Source of the DNA: Bacillota bacterium
Lineage (GTDB): Bacteria; Bacillota_I; Bacilli_A; RF39; UBA660
NCBI GenBank assembly: GCA_023391185.1
Contig: JAEWBI010000029.1
Location: 1-5,462, forward strand
Length of the DNA: 5,462 nucleotides
Reading direction: 5' to 3'
The notes beneath the pieces were generated by a model that was not told the origin of the DNA, searched no databases, and saw only the letters and a program-made list of their open reading frames with translations. Shown here one piece after another: positions 1 to 5,462 of the stretch. Numbering within the stretch: the first letter of the stretch is position 1; each line of letters begins with the position of its first letter. Made by a program: the position numbers and the translations under genes.

Positions 1-5
1 CAATA

Positions 6-79
6 TGGCAGGGGCGGAGAGAATCGAACTCCCAACAGTGGTTTTGGAGACCATTATTATACCATTTAACTACGCCCCT
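6..79 (-). tRNA. trnW: tRNA-Trp (anticodon CCA)
   Basis: This is a 74-nt tRNA that decodes UGG, with the 3' CCA encoded in the DNA (complement of bases 6-8) and G as the discriminator base. Read on the minus strand, the 7-bp acceptor stem AGGGGCG/CGCCCCT is perfect. The D arm is GTTA/TAAT with one G-U pair. The anticodon loop is CTCCAAA, with CCA complementary to bases 45-47. The T arm is GGGAG/CTCTC around TTCGATT, with one G-U pair. The sequence closely follows the Bacillus tRNA-Trp as I remember it. One oddity is that the top pair of the anticodon stem (27-43) is A-C rather than a Watson-Crick pair. The gene stands alone at the left edge, so anything downstream of it is outside the window. 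Confidence 0.96.
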
Positions 80-98
80 ATTTTTTCAAAGCAATTAA

Positions 99-127
99 AT
101 TATAACATATTTTTATATTTTGTACAA
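99..127 (-). promoter_or_regulatory. Sigma-A-type promoter of tRNA-Trp
   Basis: On the minus strand the -35 box is TTGTAC (complement of 122-127). A 17-base spacer follows, then a perfect -10 box TATAAT (complement of 99-104), preceded by an extended TG element. Transcription would start near base 92, about 13 bases before the mature tRNA 5' end. This fits a strong vegetative promoter for a stable RNA. The -35 box lies in the palindrome TTGTACAA (120-127), so the same bases also offer a TTGTAC on the plus strand facing cwlJ. Confidence 0.8.
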
Positions 128-151
128 TATCTACTTTTGTTTTCATATAAT
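127..151 (+). promoter_or_regulatory. Candidate sporulation-type promoter of cwlJ
   Basis: CATATAAT at 144-151 matches 7 of 8 bases of the sigma-E -10 consensus CATACAAT of Bacillus. An ATA core at 127-129 lies 14 bases upstream, about where a sigma-E -35 would be. In B. subtilis cwlJ is expressed in the mother cell under sigma-E. The weak point is that a start site about 7 bases past the -10 box would fall at about 158, right at the ribosome binding site, leaving a very short leader. Read as sigma-A, the same TATAAT (146-151) pairs only with TTGTAC at 120-125, over a 20-base spacer that is too long. Confidence 0.3.
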
Positions 152-156
152 AATTT

Positions 157-163
157 AGGTGAT
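157..163 (+). promoter_or_regulatory. Ribosome binding site fixing the cwlJ start
   Basis: AGGTGAT matches the anti-Shine-Dalgarno end of 16S rRNA, and the GG pair lies seven bases before the ATG at 167. It decides the start: the frame is open back to an ATG at base 5, but that upstream stretch lies in the tRNA gene and promoter region, while this site marks the Met at which similarity to CwlJ begins. Confidence 0.75.
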
Positions 164-166
164 TAT

Positions 167-595
167 ATGGCTATAGTAAACTATACTACAAAAGAAAGAG
201 ATTTATTAGCGAGACTTATGCGAGCAGAAGCTGTAGGTGAAGGTGAACTAGGGATGCTTATGGTAGGAAATGTTGGTGTTAATAGAACGATAGCAGATTG
301 TCTTACATTTGGTGATATTCGAACTATAACGGACATGATATATCAAAATCCTGGTGGTTTTTCCGGATCAACATCCCCACTATTTTTCGGTTCCCCAACT
401 ACTGCTGAAAGAGAACTAGCAAATCGTGTACTAAATGGTGAATATTACTTCCCTGCTACAAATGCCTTATGGTTCTATGCTCCTGGTACTGGAAATAGTT
501 GTAATCCAACTTGGTGGGGGCAATCACTTTCTGGAAAATACAAAAACCATTGTTTTTATAACCCATCTGGAGGAGTCTGTAAACAAATACATTAA
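167..595 (+). CDS. cwlJ: Spore cortex cell wall hydrolase CwlJ (SleB family)
   Basis: This 142-residue protein is a spore cortex-lytic enzyme that attacks muramic-lactam-containing cortex peptidoglycan during germination. It belongs to the SleB/Hydrolase_2 family and has the same length as B. subtilis CwlJ as I recall it. Residues 13-40 hold the family core, LLARLMRAEA followed by GEGELG and VGNVGVNR. Glu21 in RAEA is the expected catalytic glutamate. Further matches are RTITDMIYQ (52-60), AERELANRVLNGE (80-92), the aromatic ALWFY (100-104) and KNHCFYNPS (126-134). There is no signal peptide and no N-terminal peptidoglycan-binding domain, as in CwlJ and unlike SleB, so it is presumably made in the mother cell and deposited on the forming spore. 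CwlJ commonly works with the coat protein GerQ, but no gerQ follows here; the next gene is convergent. The start at 167 is set by AGGTGAT. The identification as CwlJ rests on recalled family sequence, and the fit is strong over the whole length. Confidence 0.93.
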   Translation: MAIVNYTTKERDLLARLMRAEAVGEGELGMLMVGNVGVNRTIADCLTFGDIRTITDMIYQNPGGFSGSTSPLFFGSPTTAERELANRVLNGEYYFPATNALWFYAPGTGNSCNPTWWGQSLSGKYKNHCFYNPSGGVCKQIH

Positions 596-620
596 AAAGG
601 TTACATTCGTAACCTTTTTT
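594..620. terminator. Bidirectional intrinsic terminator between convergent genes
   Basis: A perfect 6-bp stem GGTTAC/GTAACC (599-604 with 609-614) encloses the loop ATTC. It is flanked by AAAAA on the left and TTTTTT on the right, which extend the stem and give a U-tract in either direction. It ends cwlJ on the plus strand and the amidase gene on the minus strand. Both TAA stop codons (593-595 and 619-621) overlap the A/T flanks of the hairpin. Confidence 0.88.
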
Positions 621-1971
621 ATATTATTAAAGTTTGACCAATACTTAATGTATTAGAAGTTAAATTGTTTTTATTTTTTATAGCGTCTACCGTAGTATTA
701 AACATATTAGCTATTTGATATAATGAATCGCCACTTTTTACAGTATATGTTGTAACCGATGAAATTATTGGAATATTTATTATTTGACCAATACTTAGCA
801 AATCACTTTTTAAATTATTAAAAGTTCTAATTGCATCTACTGTTACACCATATTTATTTGCTATTTGGTATAAACTATCTCCTGATTGCACTTTATATTC
901 TATATAATTTGTAGTTGGGATTTCTTCTTGAATTGTTATTACTGGTATTTTTAATACTTGACCGACACTAAGTAGTGTCGTATTAAGAGAATTTAAACTT
1001 TTTATAGTATCTACTGTTGTATTATATTTTCTAGCTATTTGATATAGTGAGTCTCCTGCCTGAACTGTATAATTCACATAATTACCACCAGGCTCAGTAG
1101 CTATGGTAGGTATTTTTATTTGCTGCCCAATAGATAAACTAGTTGAAGTTAAATTATTATAATCCATTAATTTACTTACAGTTGTATTATTGTTGTTTGC
1201 TATTTGATACAGTGAATCTCCTGCCTGAACAATATATATTTTATATTCACCGCTAGGTTCAGGTATTGGAATAGTTGTAGGAATTTTTAAAACCTGTCCT
1301 ATTTTCAAAGTGTTGCTAGATAAATTATTTAGTTGTTTAATTTGATCAACTGTAGTATTGAATTTTTTTGCAATACTCCATAAACTATCTCCTGCAACAA
1401 CAGTATAACCTCCCGCTCCTATATACTGTGATATAGCATTCACAACTGCATTAGCAAAACTTGCATAATTATTCTTTAATTGATTTACATCATCACCAGT
1501 ACTATCCAAAAAACCATACTCCACTATGATTGGTTGAGTTACACCTGTATCTCTATGTATAAAATAGTAATCTTTTGATGTATCCGAAGGTAGTCTTCTT
1601 TGATATGCTTTTCGTACATTTTGACCAGCTTTTGCTAATTCTCTTAATACCAAATCTGAGAAAGTTGAATTGTTTCTAAGAGCATAGATTACTTCAGCAC
1701 CATCTGCACCACCAGCATTTATATGATTAGATATTACTATAACATCCTCATTATTTCCAAACGCTTGCATTATTCTATTTACTCGTGTTGTCGGATCTAC
1801 TGTTTCATCTGTTGTTCTTGTCATATATACTGGTATACCTAAACTCTTTAATCGATTATACATTTCATTTGATATTTTTAAAGTTAAATCTTTTTCAATA
1901 ATACCATTACCTGTTGCTCCACCATCTGCTCCTCCATGCCCTGGATCTATAACAACTCCCCTTATATTCAT
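619..1971 (-). CDS. N-acetylmuramoyl-L-alanine amidase (Amidase_3) with five LysM repeats, no signal peptide
   Basis: This 450-residue peptidoglycan hydrolase should cut the bond between muramic acid and the stem peptide. Residues 4-183 form a zinc-dependent Amidase_3 domain. VIDPGHGG (7-14) carries zinc ligand His12, Glu26 lies in IIEKDL, SNHINAG (81-87) carries His83, and VEYGFLD (150-156) carries the catalytic Glu151. All key residues are present. The C-terminal 260 residues are five LysM modules (about 188-231, 244-288, 299-343, 357-401 and 407-450), most with GDSLYQIA and a closing IGQxLKIP-like motif; these bind glycan GlcNAc. Pro-rich linkers follow the first and third modules. The start is certain: AGAGGAG sits seven bases upstream and an in-frame TAG lies five codons before the ATG. 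There is therefore no signal peptide. That recalls CwlC and CwlH of Bacillus, cytoplasmic amidases used in mother-cell lysis, although those have different wall-binding domains. Alternatives are a spore-layer amidase or a domesticated phage endolysin; no phage genes are nearby. The domain call is firm, the sporulation role is inference. Confidence 0.93.
   Translation of the reverse strand: MNIRGVVIDPGHGGADGGATGNGIIEKDLTLKISNEMYNRLKSLGIPVYMTRTTDETVDPTTRVNRIMQAFGNNEDVIVISNHINAGGADGAEVIYALRNNSTFSDLVLRELAKAGQNVRKAYQRRLPSDTSKDYYFIHRDTGVTQPIIVEYGFLDSTGDDVNQLKNNYASFANAVVNAISQYIGAGGYTVVAGDSLWSIAKKFNTTVDQIKQLNNLSSNTLKIGQVLKIPTTIPIPEPSGEYKIYIVQAGDSLYQIANNNNTTVSKLMDYNNLTSTSLSIGQQIKIPTIATEPGGNYVNYTVQAGDSLYQIARKYNTTVDTIKSLNSLNTTLLSVGQVLKIPVITIQEEIPTTNYIEYKVQSGDSLYQIANKYGVTVDAIRTFNNLKSDLLSIGQIINIPIISSVTTYTVKSGDSLYQIANMFNTTVDAIKNKNNLTSNTLSIGQTLII
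622..1410 (-). repeat. Five tandem LysM-coding repeats
   Basis: Five copies of about 130 bases, spaced 150-174 bases apart, encode the LysM modules of the amidase. Copies 2 to 5 share GDSLYQIA, and their DNA is visibly alike around that motif (for example near 715, 860, 1035 and 1200). Copy 1 has GDSLWSIA and is the most divergent. The pattern suggests internal duplication followed by drift, so copy number may differ between strains. Confidence 0.9.
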
Positions 1972-1978
1972 ATAATCA

Positions 1979-1985
1979 CTCCTCT
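1979..1985 (-). promoter_or_regulatory. Ribosome binding site of the LysM amidase
   Basis: AGAGGAG on the minus strand lies seven bases before the ATG at 1971. The eight bases just before the ATG together with the ATG itself (GTGATTATATG, 1979-1969) are identical to the same stretch at cwlJ (159-169). Confidence 0.85.
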
Positions 1986-1989
1986 AAAC

Positions 1990-2018
1990 ATAATATGCAT
2001 TTTTGATTATAATAATGA
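1990..2018 (-). promoter_or_regulatory. Possible promoter of the LysM amidase
   Basis: The hairpin at 2018-2043 isolates this gene from the one upstream, so a promoter is expected in bases 1986-2017. On the minus strand CATATTAT (1997-1990) matches six of eight bases of the sigma-E -10 consensus, with TCATTAT (2018-2012) 14 bases upstream as a weak -35. The alternative is a perfect TATAAT at 2011-2006, read as sigma-A; it gives a more usual leader of about 27 bases but has no good -35 box. The sequence does not decide between them. Confidence 0.3.
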
Positions 2019-2043
2019 AAAAAAGGAGATAATCTCCTTTTTT
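2018..2043 (-). terminator. Intrinsic terminator of the GLUG surface protein gene
   Basis: The stem GGAGA/TCTCC (2025-2029 with 2033-2037) has a TAA loop and is extended by a run of A on the left and T on the right, giving a hairpin of about 11 bp. Read on the minus strand it lies 22 bases past the stop at 2066 and ends in a run of T, so it should terminate the large upstream gene and keep it separate from the amidase gene. It is nearly symmetrical, but no plus-strand gene enters it. Confidence 0.82.
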
Positions 2044-2065
2044 CATATAACATTCTAGCAAAAAG

Positions 2066-5000
2066 TTAACATGTTTCATCAGTTTTTTTTGATAATGAGA
2101 AAATATTCTTAAGATACAATCCTAAACTAATAATAATTGCCCCAAAAACTGATACAAATAGTATTATTCCATTTATACTAAATGAACTAGTCACGTTTTT
2201 CTTACCAGTATAAAAATACATCATATTAACATCTGAAATTATCTTGTCATATTCAGACAATAATTCTGTATCATTATTATTAAATATTTCTTCTTCATCA
2301 TATATCATAAATTTACCAGTTAAAGGATCATATTTTGAAACATATGTTTTCTTTTCTGGAGAATCCTCTGATGAATCGTTTCCAAAACTATCTATTGGAT
2401 CATTAATTAACTTCTTTTCTAATATCTTAGATTCAGCATATTTATCGATTACATTATCATCAATAACATCTTTTACTAAAGATAATTTTCCTGCTATATA
2501 GTCAAAAACAGAAACATTCTCTTTATAGATTTCATTAAATAGTCTATTACCTGTTCTATAATCAAAACCATATATACTTCCATCTTCATAATATACTAAG
2601 ATAAAACCAGAGCTAGTATTAATATTATTAGTAAAATATTTAATTTTATTATTTATAAAATCATTTGGAACTTTTATTGGAGTTTTAAGATTATATAAAA
2701 TTCCATTATCACCTAGTACTGATTGATATGATTTTTGTCCATAACTATCAATAATTATACTATCTTTATTTGATGATAAAGAACTGGATATAATTTCTAA
2801 CTTTCCATTTTTAACTATATATTGATCTTCTAATTCAGATGTATTATTTTCATCATCTATCATTTTAGAATAGTTATAGTATGTATATATTTGATTACTA
2901 TTATAGTTAAAACTAAATAATGGGACTGATTCATCTAAAATATTAAATAAAGATGTATTTCCAATTATTTTCTTAGTATCTAGATCAAAAATGTTTCCAT
3001 CACTATCTAAAGCTTTATTAAAATATAAGTTAACAAAGTTACCTTCTAATTCATCTAAATTACCTTTAACTTTTCCATCTTTATAATAATAGTAGTTATC
3101 ACCATAAATACTTATTAATCTACTAATTTTATCAGGCTTTATAGTTTCTTTTATTGTATTAATGCCATCTGATATTACTATTTCAAATTCAGTCTTGTAA
3201 TCATAACTTAGAGTGAAAACACGATTATCTATTTGTTTATTAATAAGCGTTTCATTATTAACATTTATCATAAATGTACTATAGTAATCAGCATTACTAA
3301 ATTCTATATTTATAATATCTACTCCAACAGAATATACAGTAACTTTTGGTAATTCATGAACTTCAAATGCTTTTAAAGATAAAGCAGTACCTAACATTTC
3401 AGTAGGTAAATCTATTGCTGCTTGAGTACTTGCTACTACACCATTAGACATTTTTACTAATGGCGCTTTATTAGTAGATAATGGTGTAAAAGTATACCTA
3501 CTTGTCGAGAAACCTTTATTTGTATATGTAGACTGTACCTTTAAATTAGCTAATGTAACATAGTTTGTAGATGATAAACCATTTCCAGTTATACTACTAA
3601 CTGCTACACCATTAATTTTCATATTATTATAAACTAACAAATTACTTATTAAACTGTTGTAATCACGATTATTACCTATTGCAGCTGAAGTATAACCAAA
3701 AGGATTGGTTGTTGTTATCGTTGTAGCTACAATATTATTGTAAAAATGACCGTTATATAGCGGAGCTTCTGAGAAACCTACTAAACCTCCAACATTAGCA
3801 CTAGCTGTTACTTTACCACCAATTACCATTGTATAATATATTCTACATGGATTTGAAGCATTTGTTGAATTAGCATTAGCCATATATCCAAAAACACCTG
3901 AAGCATTTGTTGAACTAGCAGTAACAAATGCATTAACATTGACATATGATACGTTTCCATATTGAACATATCCAACTGCACCACCAATACCACTATCTCC
4001 TGTAACAATGGTATCATAAACATATGAATAAGCTATATTTTTTCCATTTTGAAGACCAACTATTCCTCCAACATAACTTCCCAAAGAAGATACTGTCGAA
4101 TCAGAGATACCAGAATCATATAAGGTCCAACCAGTAGCATATCCTAAAATTCCTCCAACATATTTTGTTGTAGCTAAAGTTCCTGTTACTGTAGAATTAA
4201 GCACATATAAACTATAAGCATTTCGATGACTATATCCCATAGCCCCACCAATATAAGAGCCCGAACCTTTTATGTTGCAACCATCAACTGTTGCATTTTT
4301 AATATTTTGATTATTCTCTTGCCCAGTAAAACCACCAACATATGAAGAACCTGTAATATTAGAGTTTTTAACTAAGGAATTAGCAGCAAAACCTACACCA
4401 AATGCTCCACCAACATAATTTGTTCCAGTAACATTTGAATCTGTGACTGTAAAAGTATAATATGCTGATTCTTCAATATATGGTACATATCCTATTATTC
4501 CACCTGTATATGTTTGTCCAACTATCGTAAGTAGTGTACCAGTTATATCGTTGTATCCATTAGCAAAAGCATAACCAGCAAAACCAGCTGAATAATTTGT
4601 ACCCTTAACATTAATATTATTAAGATTAATATTAGAAATATGATAACCTCGACTAATAGCAATCGGTGCTGAATAAGCCATTTTAGGGGCATCTATTATA
4701 ATATTTGATAAATTGACATTAGTTATATCAGCATAACTAATCTTAATTATACAGTTGTAATTACCAGATGTTCTAGTATTAGATATTTTAATATTATCAA
4801 AATTAACTCTTGATAAATTAGTAGTTAGTACATCAATTAATGACTGTGATACACTGTTTGAATTAATCACTAAGTTTTTTATCGTATACCCACTATCTAC
4901 TCCTTCTAATCTCGCAATTTTAACTCCCAAATTAACATTAACTTTTCCTGTAAAATCTAAATCTGAAACTAAGCGATAATTTTCAGGAACAACACTATCT

Positions 5001-5462
5001 ATTTTTTGCCAATCTTCAAAAGAGCCAATATTTTTATAAAACTGTAATTCTATTTTTATAGATTTAATAAACTCTTTGGTTTCTCCGTTTTCTTTATATA
5101 TGATTTTATTTAATTTATAGGTATCTAAATATCTTTCTGGCTCAACCGTAACCTCAATACTAGTAATACCATTTTGATTAACAAGTTTATTAGTACTTAG
5201 TATTTTAAAATAATCAAACCCTATTCCAATTACTTCATTATTATTGGAATTTTCAAAGTTAATCAATATAGTAGCAGTAGTCATTGTTTTAACTTTATCT
5301 ATACTTAATACTTTAAATTGCTGCTTTGGAAGTTGATTATTTACTTGGTTTGGTAATAAACTACTACCATTTACGTTATATAATTTTGGTAAATAACCCG
5401 ATGATATACCACTGTAATCAAAAGTTTCTCCTAATTTTACTAGTGTATCATAAGTGCTTTTC
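2066..5462 (-). CDS. Large GLUG-repeat surface protein with C-terminal membrane anchor (5' end outside window)
   Basis: This is a cell-surface protein of unknown function, incomplete at its N-terminus. Numbering here is from the Met at 5284, which gives 1072 residues. That Met is not the start: it has no ribosome binding site and no signal peptide, and the frame stays open for 59 more codons to the right edge without another start codon. In order: residues 55-112 resemble the linker before the GLUG domain of IgA1-type Zmp proteins (compare YRLVSDLDF, 103-111). Residues 113-222 are beta-solenoid-like, with N/I-rich strands. Residues 225-505 hold about ten GLUG-type repeats (YxGGxxGY). Residues 585-627 form a closing block. 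About 645-720 is a possible Ig-like domain. Residues 725-930 have repeated DGxIYxFDxxTG-like strands that suggest a propeller. Residues 940-1020 are a charged stalk, 1039-1058 are one hydrophobic membrane segment, and a short Lys-containing tail follows. There is no LPXTG motif and no HExxH protease motif. It is probably an adhesin or surface-display protein. Confidence 0.88.
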   Translation of the reverse strand, partial: KSTYDTLVKLGETFDYSGISSGYLPKLYNVNGSSLLPNQVNNQLPKQQFKVLSIDKVKTMTTATILINFENSNNNEVIGIGFDYFKILSTNKLVNQNGITSIEVTVEPERYLDTYKLNKIIYKENGETKEFIKSIKIELQFYKNIGSFEDWQKIDSVVPENYRLVSDLDFTGKVNVNLGVKIARLEGVDSGYTIKNLVINSNSVSQSLIDVLTTNLSRVNFDNIKISNTRTSGNYNCIIKISYADITNVNLSNIIIDAPKMAYSAPIAISRGYHISNINLNNINVKGTNYSAGFAGYAFANGYNDITGTLLTIVGQTYTGGIIGYVPYIEESAYYTFTVTDSNVTGTNYVGGAFGVGFAANSLVKNSNITGSSYVGGFTGQENNQNIKNATVDGCNIKGSGSYIGGAMGYSHRNAYSLYVLNSTVTGTLATTKYVGGILGYATGWTLYDSGISDSTVSSLGSYVGGIVGLQNGKNIAYSYVYDTIVTGDSGIGGAVGYVQYGNVSYVNVNAFVTASSTNASGVFGYMANANSTNASNPCRIYYTMVIGGKVTASANVGGLVGFSEAPLYNGHFYNNIVATTITTTNPFGYTSAAIGNNRDYNSLISNLLVYNNMKINGVAVSSITGNGLSSTNYVTLANLKVQSTYTNKGFSTSRYTFTPLSTNKAPLVKMSNGVVASTQAAIDLPTEMLGTALSLKAFEVHELPKVTVYSVGVDIINIEFSNADYYSTFMINVNNETLINKQIDNRVFTLSYDYKTEFEIVISDGINTIKETIKPDKISRLISIYGDNYYYYKDGKVKGNLDELEGNFVNLYFNKALDSDGNIFDLDTKKIIGNTSLFNILDESVPLFSFNYNSNQIYTYYNYSKMIDDENNTSELEDQYIVKNGKLEIISSSLSSNKDSIIIDSYGQKSYQSVLGDNGILYNLKTPIKVPNDFINNKIKYFTNNINTSSGFILVYYEDGSIYGFDYRTGNRLFNEIYKENVSVFDYIAGKLSLVKDVIDDNVIDKYAESKILEKKLINDPIDSFGNDSSEDSPEKKTYVSKYDPLTGKFMIYDEEEIFNNNDTELLSEYDKIISDVNMMYFYTGKKNVTSSFSINGIILFVSVFGAIIISLGLYLKNIFSLSKKTDETC
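2111..2170 (-). other. C-terminal transmembrane anchor of the GLUG protein
   Basis: Residues 1039-1058 (counted from the Met at 5284) are a hydrophobic stretch starting GIILFVSVFGAII. It is preceded by polar sequence and followed by a 14-residue tail with three Lys residues and a terminal Cys. This predicts a type I topology, with the bulk of the protein outside. No sortase motif precedes it, so the protein is probably held by this helix rather than linked to the wall. Confidence 0.85.
3770..4612 (-). repeat. About ten degenerate GLUG-type repeats
   Basis: Repeats of about 25-36 residues each carry a V/I-x-G-x-x-Y-x-G-G-x-x-G core, for example NVTGTNYVGGAFG, NITGSSYVGGFTG, VTGTLATTKYVGGILG and KVTASANVGGLVG. 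Ten copies can be counted, with a decayed eleventh near residues 522-537 (TTITTTNPFGYTSAAIG). The GLUG motif is known from bacterial surface proteins, including streptococcal IgA1-type metalloproteases, where the repeats are thought to form a beta-solenoid stalk. The copies differ much more in DNA than in protein, so this is an old array. Confidence 0.85.

Noticed and set aside
5..166. A longer cwlJ reading frame starting at base 5
   Set aside because: The extra 54 codons run through the tRNA-Trp gene and the promoter region. Similarity to CwlJ and the ribosome binding site both begin at the ATG at 167.
435..656. A 73-codon plus-strand frame overlapping the end of cwlJ
   Set aside because: It lies in another frame of cwlJ, crosses the terminator hairpin into the amidase gene, and shows no protein family features.
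619..1971. The amidase as a prophage endolysin
   Set aside because: Amidase_3 plus LysM also occurs in phage lysins, but no holin or structural phage gene is present and the neighbours are a tRNA, cwlJ and a surface protein gene. It is kept only as an alternative.
2171..2220. Possible sortase motif before the anchor of the GLUG protein (FYTGKKN)
   Set aside because: It lacks the Leu-Pro of LPXTG and related motifs, so sortase attachment is not supported.
2244..2501. An 85-codon plus-strand frame opposite the GLUG gene
   Set aside because: It is antisense to a long, clearly coding frame; its Ser-rich composition reflects the Asp/Asn/Glu-rich codons of the other strand.
3823..4023. A 66-codon minus-strand frame within the GLUG repeats
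   Set aside because: It is an alternative frame of the repeat DNA, and its Met/Gln/Leu-rich translation has no recognisable features.
3770..4612. The GLUG region or LysM region as a CRISPR or other non-coding repeat array
   Set aside because: The periodicity is in the protein motif within a continuous frame; the DNA copies are degenerate and there are no constant repeats with unique spacers.
1..5462. An alternative genetic code (TGA as Trp), considered because of the low GC
   Set aside because: All coding frames read through without in-frame TGA, the Trp codons seen in cwlJ are TGG, and the tRNA-Trp has anticodon CCA rather than UCA.

Overview
The window looks like chromosomal DNA of a low-GC (roughly 30% GC by eye), endospore-forming Firmicute. 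The evidence is a Bacillus-like tRNA-Trp, a full-length homologue of the spore cortex hydrolase CwlJ, AGGAG/AGGTGAT-type ribosome binding sites and the standard code (all Trp codons seen in cwlJ are TGG, and the stops are TAA). The membrane-anchored GLUG protein without a sortase motif would suit a gut-type Bacilli/Clostridia lineage, but that placement is inference.

Layout from left to right: tRNA-Trp(CCA) on the minus strand (6-79) with a strong sigma-A-type promoter. Diverging from it is cwlJ on the plus strand (167-595). Converging on cwlJ is a minus-strand gene (619-1971) for a cytoplasmic-type Amidase_3 N-acetylmuramoyl-L-alanine amidase carrying five C-terminal LysM repeats. The two stop codons lie on opposite flanks of one bidirectional hairpin terminator. 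A second hairpin (2018-2043) separates the amidase gene from the end of a very large minus-strand gene (2066 to beyond 5462). That gene encodes a surface protein with about ten GLUG-type repeats, a beta-rich and perhaps propeller-like region, and a single C-terminal membrane anchor. Its 5' end is outside the window: the Met at 5284 is internal, because the frame stays open to the right edge.

How the genes fit together: cwlJ and the amidase are both peptidoglycan hydrolases without signal peptides, and they have nearly identical start regions with CATAT-AT motifs upstream. This suggests they act in the sporulating mother cell: CwlJ in cortex breakdown at germination, and the amidase in mother-cell lysis or as a spore-layer hydrolase. 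The GLUG protein is a separate transcription unit with no evident functional link. No mobile element, CRISPR array, prophage gene or insertion sequence was seen. Apart from the divergent promoter region (80-166) and the 94-base spacer at 1972-2065, essentially all of the window is coding.
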